A stretch of DNA of 64,000 bases from Bufo bufo (lineage: Eukaryota; Chordata; Amphibia; Anura; Bufonidae). The stretch lies in assembly GCF_905171765.1 (NCBI RefSeq), contig NC_053392.1, positions 413,344,299 through 413,408,298 on the forward strand, in the 5' to 3' direction. This document shows positions 33,557 through 43,486 of this stretch, piece by piece. The translations under genes and the position numbers were made by a program. The first letter of the stretch is position 1; each line of letters begins with the position of its first letter. A model generated the notes under the pieces. It saw only the letters and a list, made by a program, of their open reading frames with translations, searched no databases and was not told the DNA's origin.

Positions 33557-35516
33557 CGCTATTATGCAGGTAGGGGGGAGATTAAGATTCTTCCTATCTG
33601 CCTGGAAAGAAATAGCAGGAATTTGGGTAACAAATATTATGACAGAAGGTTTAAGACTGCAATTCAAGAGACATTACCCACAAAGGTTTGTGGTTACAAA
33701 AGAATCCAAAAAATTGGCGGAAGAAGTAGATCAGTTAATAGTCAAGAAAGTGTTGATACCAGTACCAAAAAAGGAGTGGGGGAGAGGTTTTTACTCGACT
33801 CTGTTTTTGGTGAAAAAACCGGACGGTTCCTTTCGGACTATAATAAATTTAAGGCAATTAAACAAATCCCTAGTCATAAAAAAATTCAAGATGGAGACCA
33901 TAAAATCGGCAATTCATCTAGTCTTCCAGGGGTGTTTCATGGCAGTGTTAGACCTAAAAGATGCATATCTGCATATCCCGGTGCATCCTTTCTTCCAGAG
34001 ATTTCTAAGGGTGGCGGTAGTCGAGAACAACAAAACCAGACACCTACAGTTCCAGGCTATGCCTTTCGGGCTATCAAGCGCACCAAGAACCTTCACCAAG
34101 GTGTTGGCAGAAGTGGCCTAATTTATCCGCAAGGAGGATATTCTTTTCCTGCCGTATCTAGACGACTTTTTAACAATAGCAGAATCACGGGAGAAGTGTC
34201 AAAATTCCGTCCGCAGAGTGATTCAGATTCTGGAGCATCTGGGATGGATGATCAATATGAAGAAATCCAGGTTAGAACCCAGCACGAACCAGATCTTTTT
34301 GGGATTGCAGCTGGACTCCTTGCGGCAGAAGACCTTTCTTCCATTAGAGAAAATAGAGAAGATTCAGAACAAGGCCCGGAGAGCTCTGAAAAATCTGGGA
34401 ATGTCGGTCCGGAAAGCCATGTCCCTACTAGGGTTAATGACAGCTTGTATACCAGCAGTCCAGTGGGCACAGTTCCATTCAAGACAGTTGCAGGAGAATA
34501 TTTTGGAAGTAACAAGACGGAAGGGGATTACCTTGGACTCCCAGATGAATCTTTGCAGGAGGACTCTTATCTCCCTCAACTGGTGGTTGGAGGTAAAGAA
34601 TTTAGACCAGGGTATCCCATGGAATTACCCAGATCCTGTAGTCATTACGACAGATGCCAGCCCATGGGGGTGGGGGGCACATTTCCAGGATCAGTTAAGG
34701 CAGGGAAATTGGTCCCCGTTACAGAGACTATTCTCCTCCAACAGGAAGGAGCTAAGAGCGGTGTTATTGGCCCTAAGAGCAGCCCTTCCAGAGATTCATC
34801 ACCAACATGTCAGGATTATGTCAGACAACAGGACGGTAGTGGCATACCTGAACCGTCAGGGAGGTACAAGATCCCGATCTTTAATGAGGGAGACAGAGTT
34901 AATATTCTGGGAGATAAGAAGTCATGTGACACACTTATCCGCTCTTCATATAAGAGGAAGGGAGAATGTCCAGGCCGACTTTCTAAGTCGCCACCGCTTA
35001 AGACAGGTCCCTAGATCCCTTATTAAGTGGTCCCTAGATCCCTTATTAAGTGGTCCCTAGATCCCTTATTAAGTGGTCCCTAGATCCCTTATTAAGTGGT
35101 CCCTAGATCCCTTAATATTTGCAAGAATTGTGAGATTATGGGGGATCCCGGAAATAGACCTTTTTGCCACCAGAGAGAACAGGCAGGTGGAGAAATTTTG
35201 CTCTCTCAACCCTTACGAATCTCCGGTTGGGGTGGATGCCTTCCTCCTGGAATGGAAGTTTCATCTGGGATATGCCTTTTCCCCTCTTCAGCTCCTTCCC
35301 AGGGTGCCCAAGAAAATAAGAGCGGAGAGGTCAGACATGATAGTGATCGCCCCTTTTTGGCCAAAGAGGGCATGGTTCTCTCTTCTCAGGTCCATGTCAG
35401 TAGTGGAACCTTGGGTCCTTCCCGAAATTCCGAATCTCCTAAGGCAGGGCCCAGTAATGCATCCGGAGGTAGAGTCCCTGCATCTCACTGCTTGGAGATT
35501 GAAAGGGCGCACTTAA
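33557..35516 (+). pseudogene. DIRS ORF2: reverse transcriptase, RNase H, methyltransferase-like
   Basis: One frame carries, in order, RT (motif A in AVLDLKDAYLHIP, QAMPFGLSSAP, catalytic YLDDF near 34154-34168), RNase H (TTDASPWGWGAHF near 34650, SSNRKELRAV, MSDNRTVVAYL, NVQADFLSRH) and a C-terminal part matching the DIRS methyltransferase-like region (EIDLFATRENRQVEKF, VIAPFWPKRAWF). Two in-frame stops interrupt it: TAA at 34119-34121, just before the YLDD block, and TAG at 35058-35060 within a 23 bp tandem repeat. The frame is otherwise kept throughout, so only two point-like lesions separate it from an intact gene. The frame is open upstream to 33318, overlapping ORF1. Confidence 0.88.
35006..35114 (+). 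repeat. 23 bp tandem repeat in DIRS ORF2
   Basis: 4.7 copies of GGTCCCTAGATCCCTTATTA plus AGT. In one of the three phases a unit reads through a TAG stop. Three extra units (69 bp) would keep the downstream frame, which matches what is seen: the methyltransferase-like region is in the same frame as the RT. Confidence 0.92.
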
Positions 35517-36523
35517 TCAAGGTAGGTTTTTCAGACGCTCTAGTTTCCACAATACTTAAAAGCAGGAAAAAAGTGACTAACACCATTTATGCTAGAATAT
35601 GGAAGAGATTCTTATCCTTTGCAGGCCTCGACACCAATGTTTGGCCAGAAAGGATTTCCACTAGGCAGGTGTTGGAATTTTTACAACAGGGATTATCCTT
35701 AGGTTTAGCGAAAAGCTCCCTGAAGGTTCAGGTTTCAGCCCTCTCGGGAATAAGTGGTAGAAGTCTGGCCATGGATCCCTGGATAGTCAGATTTTTCAGG
35801 GCAGTGGCTAGGATTGTTCCAGTTAGGGGACCTAGGTTTCCTCCCTGGGATCTGAATTTAGTTCTGAAAGCCTTAACTAGTCATCCATTTGAGCCTACCA
35901 TAAAAAGTCTCACTCTAAAACTGGTTATTCTGATAGCTCTAACCTCTGCACGGAGAATTAGTGAGATTCAGGCCCTGTCTATTAATCCCCCGTTTATGAC
36001 TATACGAGAAGATAGGGTAGTGTTAAGGCCAGACCCAAAGTTCATTCCTAAAGTCCCTTCTAAAACCAACAGATTACAGGAGATAGTTCTCCCAGTTTTT
36101 TTTCCAGATCCAAAAAATGAGGATGAAGAAAAATGGCATCTCCTAGATGTAAGAAGGTGCCTGATCCAGTACCTAGAAAAAAACAGGGACTGGAAAAAAT
36201 CCTCATCTTTGTTGATCCTGCATGCGGGGGCTAGGAGAGGTAATGCTGCCTCTAAGAGTACCATCGCTAGGTGGATTCGAGAACTAATTTCTTTAGCATA
36301 CTCTTATTCTGGGGTTTCTCCTCCGCTATCCTTGAAAGCTCACTCTACCAGAGCGGTATCTACCTCCTGGGCAGAAAGGTCCAGTGTGTCAATTGACCAG
36401 ATCTGTAGAGCTGCCACCTGGGCTTCTCCATCTACCTTCTATAGGCACTATAGATTACAACTTGACTCTATCTCTGACCTCCTTTTCAGTACAAACGTGT
36501 TAGAAGTTGGTACCCACCCTTAG
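35138..36523 (+). CDS. DIRS tyrosine recombinase
   Basis: Integrates the circular DNA intermediate of DIRS elements. The frame is open from 35096; the first ATG is at 35138, overlapping ORF2 in another frame. The recombinase domain runs from about 35510. Catalytic residues visible: first R in TSARRISEIQAL (about 35945-35975), HxxR in KAHSTRAVSTSWA (about 36338-36375), and the nucleophile region ASPSTFYRHYRL (about 36425-36460). An N-terminal core-binding region (TIYARIWKRFLSFAGL, ISTRQVLEFLQQGL) precedes it. No stop or shift is seen. The residues before about 35500 may only be the overlap with ORF2. It ends just before the internal complementary region. Confidence 0.88.
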   Translation: MGDPGNRPFCHQREQAGGEILLSQPLRISGWGGCLPPGMEVSSGICLFPSSAPSQGAQENKSGEVRHDSDRPFLAKEGMVLSSQVHVSSGTLGPSRNSESPKAGPSNASGGRVPASHCLEIERAHLIKVGFSDALVSTILKSRKKVTNTIYARIWKRFLSFAGLDTNVWPERISTRQVLEFLQQGLSLGLAKSSLKVQVSALSGISGRSLAMDPWIVRFFRAVARIVPVRGPRFPPWDLNLVLKALTSHPFEPTIKSLTLKLVILIALTSARRISEIQALSINPPFMTIREDRVVLRPDPKFIPKVPSKTNRLQEIVLPVFFPDPKNEDEEKWHLLDVRRCLIQYLEKNRDWKKSSSLLILHAGARRGNAASKSTIARWIRELISLAYSYSGVSPPLSLKAHSTRAVSTSWAERSSVSIDQICRAATWASPSTFYRHYRLQLDSISDLLFSTNVLEVGTHP

Positions 36524-36533
36524 ATTCTATGAA

Positions 36534-36623
36534 ATCTCTCTCAGTGGTGCTGTCGTGGGGGAGGGGAAAAATGATGATTACACTTACCGGTAATCGGATT
36601 TTCTTGACCCCACGACAGCACCC
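36534..36623 (+). repeat. DIRS internal complementary region
   Basis: Left half (CTCTCAGTGGTGCTGTCGTG then GGGGAGGGG) complements the element's left end; right half (CTTACCGGTAATCGGATTTT then CTTGACCCC) complements its right end. In DIRS elements this region templates completion of the ends and defines the circular junction. Confidence 0.9.
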
Positions 36624-36754
36624 GTCTAATTCCCTCCCTAAGGTGGTGGTTGGTGTTAAGATTTCACGTGGTGATATGCAAAAAAAAAATAAAAAATATA
36701 GTATTTAGATATTGTATTAACCAAAAGGGGAGTCCCTCTCATACTCTGTAAACC

Positions 36755-36845
36755 CACTGAGGTGGGAGAGTGGCTCCACCTTTTTTATGCTACAGGTTTC
36801 CTGTCCTTGGAGGCGGAGCCATCTCTCAGTGGTGCTGTCGTGGGG
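36755..36845 (-). repeat. DIRS right inverted terminal repeat
   Basis: Mirror of 31416-31506. It is followed by an outer extension to about 36886 (CCGATTACCGGTAAGTGTAA) that is found complemented in the internal complementary region. Confidence 0.93.
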
Positions 36846-36890
36846 TCAGGAAAATCCGATTACCGGTAAGTGTAATCATCATTTTTAAAA

Positions 36891-37062
36891 GCATTATACT
36901 TACCTGCGAGGCTGCGATGTCTGTGTCCGGCCGGGCGCTCCTCCTACTGGTAAGTGAAAGAGGTCTGTGCGGCACATTGCTTATAGCACAGACCTGTCAC
37001 TTACCAGTAGGAGGAGCGCCCGGCCGGTCACAGACATCGCAGCTCGCAGGTAAGTATAATGC
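36891..37062. repeat. Hairpin at centre of the split MITE
   Basis: 172 bp with ends GCATTATACTTACCTGCG and its complement, arms containing GGCCGGGCGCTCCTCCTAC. It borders the DIRS right end and forms the centre of the Harbinger-type palindrome. Confidence 0.8.
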
Positions 37063-38082
37063 TTCTAAAAGTTGCTAAGTAACCATGGCAACCAGGACTG
37101 CAGTAGCGTCCTGGTTGCCATGGTTACCGATCGGAGCCCTAGCGATTAAACTGGGACTCCGATCGGTACTCTCCGCTGCCACCAATGATGGGGGGGGGAT
37201 TTTAATTAGGAGGGGGAGAGGGGGCCCACTGGCCACCAATGAATCTACAGTACTACAGGGGAGGGAGGGGGGCCCACTGGCCACCAATGAATTTAAAACT
37301 GGGGACGGAGGGGGGGGTGCCCCCTCCTGCCTGGCAGCACATGATCTCTTACAGGGGGCTATGATACGCACAATTAACCCCTCAGGTGCCCCATGGCTTT
37401 CGTTCAGGTCCTTGGACAAGGTTCAGCATTTCCTCACCGTAGAAGATTCAGATAGTAGGTCGGTCTTCACGTCTCAAGCGTTTAAAACAATTCTCAGGGG
37501 CACACAGTAGAACAACGCGCGGACCACGGCTAGCAGATAGCTGTTGTCTGGGGAACTATTCAAGGATTCTCTTCCTATCTACATAGTTCTTTTTGGCCCT
37601 CATTCCTGCATAGTTTAGGCAGTTAGGTTTCGGTCCCACGATCTCCTGAGGCTAGGGAATTGCCAGTACTCCCTAGAACCAAAACTTTACAAGGTTCAGT
37701 TGGTTTTCATGATCCATTTCACAACGTATTCCGCTTTGGGGCAGTACCCGCAATATTGAGCATCATGTCTCTGGCCTTGTCATCCACAAGATGGGTTGTA
37801 GGTCTCCTTCTGGCCTTGCCTCATACACCCCGAATTTTTCGCTCTAGATCCCTGACGCCTTGCAGTTGGCTTGGGGATTAGTTTGCACATGCCATTCGAG
37901 TTCCTTTTCTACCCTACTTGGCTTGGTTTTTGCCCACTTATAGGTCTACCCACGATCATGGCTTAGGGCACACAACAAGCCATTTAGTCAGGTTAGCTAA
38001 GACACGCCTAGCTGGGTTAGGTTGTTCCTGTTGTTTCTCTCCCTAGGGTTCTTCAGATATCTCTGGCCGTAGCCATGACCAC

Positions 38083-38320
38083 AAAGAAAGTATATTATTT
38101 GTATATCACACCCCTGCTTCAATCAGATTTTTTTTGGGGGCAACTGGTATATTACACTACTATAAATTATTTGTTCCAATAGCGTTTGGCACTCTGTGTA
38201 GCTGCAGTATTGCAGCAGAACCGCACACAACTGCTGTACAATACAAATGCACTATAATATACTTTCTATGTTAGAAAGTATATTATAAGTATATTACATC
38301 CCTCAATAAGTCACACCTAT
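38083..38320. repeat. ~174 bp satellite, right continuation
   Basis: Resumes mid-unit (AGAAAGTATATTATTTG) and carries one to two diverged units, then gives way to noncoding hAT-like repeats containing AGTCCTTAAAAGGACTTTTG, a word that recurs at 44400. Confidence 0.75.
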
Positions 38321-38689
38321 CGGTAGCACACTTATGCCAGTCCTTAAAAGGACTTTTGTGGCCCTATAAGCTAGCGTTTGGTGTCCCTAACAGTCTGTCC
38401 CTGCTCCACACAGCAACCTCTCCCTACAGTGGCAAAAGACTGAATGTAAAATGGCGGCCAGATCAAGTTTATTTATAAGGTAGGGGGTACGTCCATGTGC
38501 TGAAACGTCTCAATTAGCTGTCCTGTATCACCTGATGGATGTGTCATGGGTCAAAGTTCTTCACAATGTAAAAGAATATGGCATCGGCGGACATCGCCAT
38601 ATGTTAGCCCGTTCGGCGAATCACGAACGAGCAAAGTTTGATGCGAAACGACCACTGAGTGAACCGCAAGGCCATCTCTATTGGCCACA

Positions 38690-39022
38690 CTGTAAATGGT
38701 GGGAGGAAGGAGGATCAGGGTGAGGATTATGTGGACCAGACTCTTGGCTGGACCTAGTGGAAGACAGGGTGGTGCTTAAACGACTGGAAGCATTATCTGC
38801 TGCAGTCCAACTGACCACCTGCTCGCACTGAGCTGACTTCAAGAGTGGTGTCCTGCTCCTCCCTGCAAACTGGGACATGAAGTATCTTGGATGATTGTTT
38901 TTCTTGTGCTCTGACAGTAGGCACAGTTTCTCTGCGACGAGGGCCACGGCCTCTGTGTGCACCATCAGAATCACTTTCCTGTCCCCTACTGCTCACCTTA
39001 TTCATTTTAAATGTGATATATT
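38690..39022 (-). pseudogene. hAT N-terminal fragment
   Basis: Minus-strand stretch with a start-like MNKVSSRGQESDSDGAHRGR, then serine/threonine-rich sequence with STTLSSTRSSQESGP. It is low-complexity and similar in style to the N-terminus of the hAT gene at 47050 (basic G/R-rich start, then S/T-rich). It is not joined to any catalytic block. The DNA on its 5' side is cut by the Ngaro element. The call rests on style and context, not on a diagnostic domain. Confidence 0.4.
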
Positions 39023-39044
39023 CTTGAACGTATGTTACACAGTT

Positions 39045-40400
39045 GTTCTGCACTTTTTTTTTATTTTATTGGAATACGATTGGGGAGGCGTATAGAGTTC
39101 ATGGGGGTTCTGGGTGGCTTAGGTATGCCAAACAGTTTCGTCAGAGGAAGGCGGTCCGCCCTAGCATGCGGTGGGACCATAAGGACATAGGGTTATGGAT
39201 GAGGGTGATGGCGCCAGTGAGGTCGGGGCAGCCCTTTCGGGAGGAGCAAAGTGGGTCAGGCCAATCCGGGTTTACAGAAGTGGCAGCTAAGGGATTGTTG
39301 TGGCTAAACCAACCTTGCCACTGGGTGGTGGAGAGGCCTGGTTGCCAGCCTCTTGCCCCAGGATTGTGGGCCCTCATCAGCCATGCTTCCTTTGTTCACA
39401 AAGGACTTTTACTAACGTTTAAACCCCTGGTCTAATTCAGGCCATTTTGGGATATGTTAAATGTCTATGTGTACTGTAAAGGGTGGGACATTGTATATTT
39501 GAGTGGTGATGTCTGTCCTATTGTCTCCACGTGTGTATTGGCGATTTCCCTTTGTCCTGAGAGATAATTGAATTACGCCTCGGTTGTCTCCAGGACAGAA
39601 GACACTGTGTATTCTCCTGTCTGTGATACAATTGCATCAACCCATTGTGTGGGGTAATTGTATCACAGGCAGAGGGGAGAATTTTGTGTGGGAGTGTCTG
39701 AGTGTATTGTACGTGTTTATTGGTTGTTTTTACAAAACCCTGTGGGTGGTAACCTTGTTGGAAAATGTGTATAAGTCAATGCTTGTGTGTTCAATAAAGA
39801 GTTCCTGTTTTACCCTTCATCATGTTGAGGCTGGTGTTTGGGTAACTGATCGACACTGGGGATTGCTATATGCTGAAGATTTGCTATACTCCCCTGGCTA
39901 TACTATTAGCTCTTGTAAGAGCTGTTCCTGCTCTCTGGATTTAAGAGAGGTTCACCCACTGGAGCCTGGAGCCTTGTCGTTGGTCCAGGGTGGGTAGGAG
40001 ACGGTGAGACCTCAACCAAGCTTCGGTGGTTCGTGGGGTCTGCAGCGCTTACGGTGTCAAGTGGAGTGCTTGGAGTCCTCCGGAAGAGCTAGGAGCATCC
40101 ATTGACGGAGGTACCCAGTCGGGGTGCCAGGAGAACCGTTACAGTTGTGCTTTCTGTTTAACAAAGGGAGTTGTAAGTTCGGGCCGAAATGTAAATTCAA
40201 ACATGAATGTTCATCCTGAGGGGGGGGGTCACGGGGCTAGCCTTTACTTACAGGGTGCGAGACAGAGGGAGCGAGGCCGTTGCAAAAGGGTCGGACGCCG
40301 CTGCGGGTGGCCGGGATGGCACGGTATCTAGATAGATACCCGGAGCGGGGTGCAGCAGAATTTTTAAGGAGCGGTTTTACGGAGGGTTTTAGTATTTCGT
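39045..40400 (+). pseudogene. Ngaro gag, split by LTR insertion
   Basis: First block 39045-39460 encodes GWLRYAKQFRQRKAVRPS, DHKDIGLWMRVMAP and a tail ending at a stop near 39433. After the insertion, 40144-40250 encodes a cysteine/histidine cluster: CFLFNKGSCKFGPKCKFKHE (frame from about 40148), a CCCH-like zinc finger of the type in gag proteins of these elements. The RYPERGAAEFLRSGF stretch (about 40335) begins the RT-side protein. Several stops and shifts. The 5' part of gag is absent. Confidence 0.72.
39475..40143 (+). mobile_element. Candidate solo LTR inside Ngaro gag
   Basis: 669 bp bounded by TGTAA and TTACA, with an AATAAA signal at about 39793 in the middle. Its removal brings the two gag blocks together. 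No convincing target duplication is seen (GTGTAC left, GTTGTG right), so it may be mutated or the class may be wrong. Probably from an LTR retrotransposon or endogenous retrovirus. Confidence 0.55.
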
Positions 40401-41830
40401 CTCGCCCGGGGAAGTTGGGTATTGTGGTTACAAAAAATCTGCGTTCGGCGTTGGAACACCCGGAGGTGGTGTCGAACAAATTGGCTAAGGAGGTTGCGTT
40501 GGGAAGGATGGATGGGCCTTTCGTGTAGTTACTGTTAGTTAATTTGAGGGTTTCCCCAGTGGGCGTGGTGCCCAAAAAGGAGCCAAACAAGTTTCGACTT
40601 ATTCATTATCTATTGTTTTACAAAAAGGGCGTCGGTCAATGAGGGTATTGATCCTGAGCTTTGTTCAGTGGTCTATACCTCATTTGATGCGGCTGTGGAG
40701 TGGGTGCGAGAATTGGGCCCGGGGGCATTATTGGTGAAAACGGACATTGAAGCGGCGTTTCGTATTTTACCCGTTCACCCGGACAGTTTGCATTTGTTGG
40801 GTTGTTTCTGGGATGGTGGGTATTTTGTTGATAGGTGTTAACCGATGGGGTGCTCGGTGCCGCGTGCATACTTTGAAACATTTAGTTCCTTTCTGGAATG
40901 GGTGGTGAAGGATGTGTCAGGTAGTTCGTTGCTTATACATTATTTTGATGATTTTTTTATGTTTGGGTCCAGCAGATTCAAGGGTGTATGTGTTATTGTT
41001 GTCAACTTTGCAGGTCAGTTTTTTGCGTCGTTTGGTGCACCGTTGGGGGACGGTAAGACTGTTGGGGCCCACGACGAGTTAAGTTTTTTGGGTATTGTTA
41101 TTGACACGGTTAAAATGGAGTGTCGGTTGCCGGAGGACAAGGTGCAGGATTTGAGGATAGTAGTGGAGAGGGCTTTTAAGGGTTCCCAACTTCGTTTGCG
41201 GGATTTGCAATCCTTGTTAGGGAAGCTGAATTTTGCGTGTTGGATTATGCCGATGGTGTCAAATTTTTTTGTAGGAGGCTGGCGTTGGCCATGGGAGGGG
41301 GGGGGGGGGTTGCTCTGCCGCATCATTTTCATTTTGTTAGGCTGGGACGCGAGTTGAAAGGGGATTTGGCGGCTTGGGACGGGTTTATGAAGCATTTTAA
41401 CGGTAGGGCGTTGGTGATAGTTTTTATTGATTTTATATTCGGACACGGTGGGGGGAGTGGGTTTTGGGGTGTACTGCACCTGGGCAGTGGTGTGCGGAGA
41501 GATGGCCTGTGTCATGGGTGTTGAGAGGCTGGGTTAAGAATGTTGCGCTGCTCGAGCTGCTTCCAATAGTGCTTGCTGTAGTGCTCTGGGGGACAGGTTT
41601 AAAAATCGGAAAGTTCATTTTCATTGTTATAATCTGGGGGTAGTGCAGGCGATCTACGGTTTGACAGCTTCTTCCCCTCCAGTGGTTGGGTTATTGCAGC
41701 ATTTAGTTCTACATTGTTTATCGCTTAACGCTTGGATTGTGGCTGTTCATGTGCCAGGGGTTGATAATGGGGTGGCTGACTCTCTTTCAGTGGGAGCATT
41801 TTCGGCAGTTGGCCCCAGAAGCGGATGAGG
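40401..41830 (+). pseudogene. Ngaro reverse transcriptase and RNase H
   Basis: RT motifs in order: SPVGVVPKKEPNKFRLIH (about 40550), KTDIEAAFRILPVHP (motif A, about 40738-40785), MGCSVPRAYFETF (40845), catalytic HYFDDFFMFG (about 40937-40966), then LRDLQSLLGKLNFACW. RNase H follows with a decayed first block (41425-41500) and VPGVDNGVADSLS at about 41750. Frames change at least four times and in-frame stops occur, including around 40530 and 40620. The order and motifs match DIRS/Ngaro pol rather than LTR retrotransposons. Confidence 0.85.
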
Positions 41831-41840
41831 AAGGGTTGGT

Positions 41841-42720
41841 GTGTCCGGAGTCTCTTTGGGAGCTCTTGGAGGTACAGTAGAGGGGTGGTTGAAGGAATTG
41901 TTGAGCTCTGGTACATGGTTGGCCTACGGTAAGGCATGGCGTAGTTGGGAACAATGGTATGAGAATTTGGGAGTGGGGGTGGATGAGGGTGAGATTCCTG
42001 TGTATATTTTTGGGGCATACGGTGGAGAAAGGGTGGTCAGTCGAGCAGGTGCCGGTTTTAAATTGCAGGGCCTCACGGATGTTACTAAAACATTTTTGGT
42101 TCGGCAGGTATTGAAAGGGTGTAGAAAGGGGAGGCACGTGGAGGATAGTAGGAGGCTGGTTTTCATTTACGTTGTTGTTACACATAGGGGTTCAGGGGGC
42201 TCGGTTTGCAGATCAGAGAGTGAAGTTAGGCTGTTTAGGTTGGCGTTTTATCTAGCCTTTTTCGGGGCGTTTCGGTTAGGGGAATTGGTGTGTAGTGGTG
42301 TGCTTAGTAAGGGTGGTTTGTTTGGAGACTATGTGGACTTGTATGGGGACAGGGTACTGGTTCGCCTTCGGGTGTCCAAGACGGATAGGAGGGTAGGGTT
42401 TGTAGTGTGACGTTGTTTGAGGTTCGCGGGTGTTTGTTATGTCCGGTTCGTTGTTTGCAAGAATACAGGTCGCCTGTGAGCTTTTGAGGGTGGCTCCCTT
42501 TTGAGGCAAGAGGATGGGTCGTTCCTGTCGCGCTTCCAATTTGTGGCAGTTTTTAAGAAATATTTACGAGCTGTGGGAATGGACACTAGGGATTTTACAG
42601 GTCATTCCTTCCGGATTGGTGTGGCAACGGAGGTGGCCAGGTTGGGCGTGAGCGAGGAAGTGATTAGATGGATTGGGAGGTGGGAATTGTCTCGTTTTTA
42701 AGGGCATTGACTGGTTAAGG
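41841..42720 (+). pseudogene. Ngaro tyrosine recombinase
   Basis: The N-terminal core-binding part contains SGTWLAYGKAWRSWEQWYEN. The catalytic domain has the first R in FRLGELV (about 42268) and HxxR in GHSFRIGVATEVA (H at 42603-42605, R at 42612-42614), then IRWIGRW. A frame break lies between 42410 and 42500. The tyrosine expected shortly after GRW is not visible: the frame ends at a stop right after LSRF (about 42700), so the nucleophile has been lost. Confidence 0.82.
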
Positions 42721-42730
42721 GCGTTTTGGT

Positions 42731-43310
42731 GTGGATTCTCGGGCACTCCTTTGTTTTTGGGGGCGCTGCGTGCAGACGTGCGACCGAACAGGTGACAGTT
42801 AGGGTTTTAGTAGGGACGTTGCGGTAGTACGATGGCTTGGGTGCAGAGGTATGTTGTGGGGTAGTGTGTTGAGGGAAGTGCACCGTTTTGCACGCCTGGA
42901 TCATCCTTCAGACATCTTGGATGTTGCATGTTGGGGGTAATGAATTGGGGTTAGGTCTTGCAGGGATTGATTAAAGATCTAAAATTTGATTTGTTGCATC
43001 TCTGGTCCCTGTTTCCGGGTTTGTTAACGGTATGGTACAATATAGTTCCTCGGAAAACTTGGCGGGAGGCACGTTCGGTGGAGTGCCTTAATAAGGCACG
43101 GATTAAGGTAAACAGGGTGATTGGGAAATTTGTGGTTTGGAATAGGGCAGTGGGGTTAGGCATCCTGATTTGTAGGCGGGGAGTGGAGGTTTTTGGAGGG
43201 CAGATGGTGTCCACTTGAATGTGGTGGGTATTGATTTGTGGTCCTTGGATTTGCAAGGAGGTATTGGAAGGGCGTTACGGTTGTGGAGGAACGCGCAGAC
43301 TTGAGGAAGG
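42731..43310 (+). pseudogene. SGNH hydrolase gene of Ngaro element
   Basis: Downstream of the recombinase, three short blocks in the right order and spacing match an SGNH/GDSL-type esterase: VWILGHSF with the serine block (42731-42752), HVGGNELG with the asparagine block (about 42928-42951), and DGVHLN with the aspartate-histidine pair (43203-43220). Between them KDLKFDLLHLWSLFPGLLTV and RKTWREARSVECLNKARIKV look like helices of such domains. Stops and frameshifts prevent a full protein. Vertebrate Ngaro elements are known to carry an extra hydrolase-like gene here; its role in the retrotransposon cycle is not settled. Confidence 0.72.
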
Positions 43311-43334
43311 TAGGGGTCAAGCTGCGCGTTGTTG

Positions 43335-43486
43335 GCGGTCTGAGATCCTAGAAGCTGGTGGTATAGGACGGTATTGAAAATGGGAGGGCCTCAATGGTGG
43401 GGCTGGACTCTCATAGTTGAGGCACTTTGTAGGTTCGGAGAGGCATCCATCAGTTGGTGTCTCAAAGCTGGTGTTTTATGGCTGGT
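43335..43486 (+). repeat. Ngaro split direct repeat, first copy (B1)
   Basis: 152 bp, near identical to 43756-43907; contains GAAAATGGGAGGGCCTCAAT and CCATCAGTTGGTGTCTC. Confidence 0.85.

Larger units (their letters stand above)
31406..36886 (+). mobile_element. DIRS-type tyrosine-recombinase retrotransposon, full length
   Basis: About 5.5 kb with the whole DIRS plan: inverted terminal repeats (91 bp, identical by eye), an internal complementary region (36534-36623) that mirrors both outer ends, and three overlapping genes (gag, RT/RNase H/methyltransferase, tyrosine recombinase). No target duplication, as expected for this order. Inserted into the centre of a Harbinger-type MITE. ORF1 has a frameshift and ORF2 two in-frame stops; the recombinase is open. 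Confidence 0.93.
30619..37392. mobile_element. Harbinger-type palindromic MITE split by DIRS
   Basis: Left end begins GGCCTCATGCACACGACCG, like the MITE at 44515. Sequence at 31137-31405 is mirrored at 36887-37345 (CCATGGCAACCAGGAC, CCGATCGGAGTCCC, TTGGTGGCCAGTG blocks). The DIRS element sits near the centre of this palindrome. The matching right end is missing after about 37392, so the target duplication cannot be checked. Confidence 0.65.
28561..38082. mobile_element. Unclassified element in the satellite, itself split by nested insertions
   Basis: The satellite breaks off inside a unit at 28560 and resumes at the next bases of the unit at 38083, so everything between is inserted. The outer parts are 28561-30618 and 37393-38082. 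The first has a TATA-like start region, splice-like GTAAGTAAGTAAG and a degenerate tandem array. The second has a short open stretch (37355-37510) but no known domain. I cannot assign a class. A Harbinger-type element occupies the middle. Confidence 0.5.
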
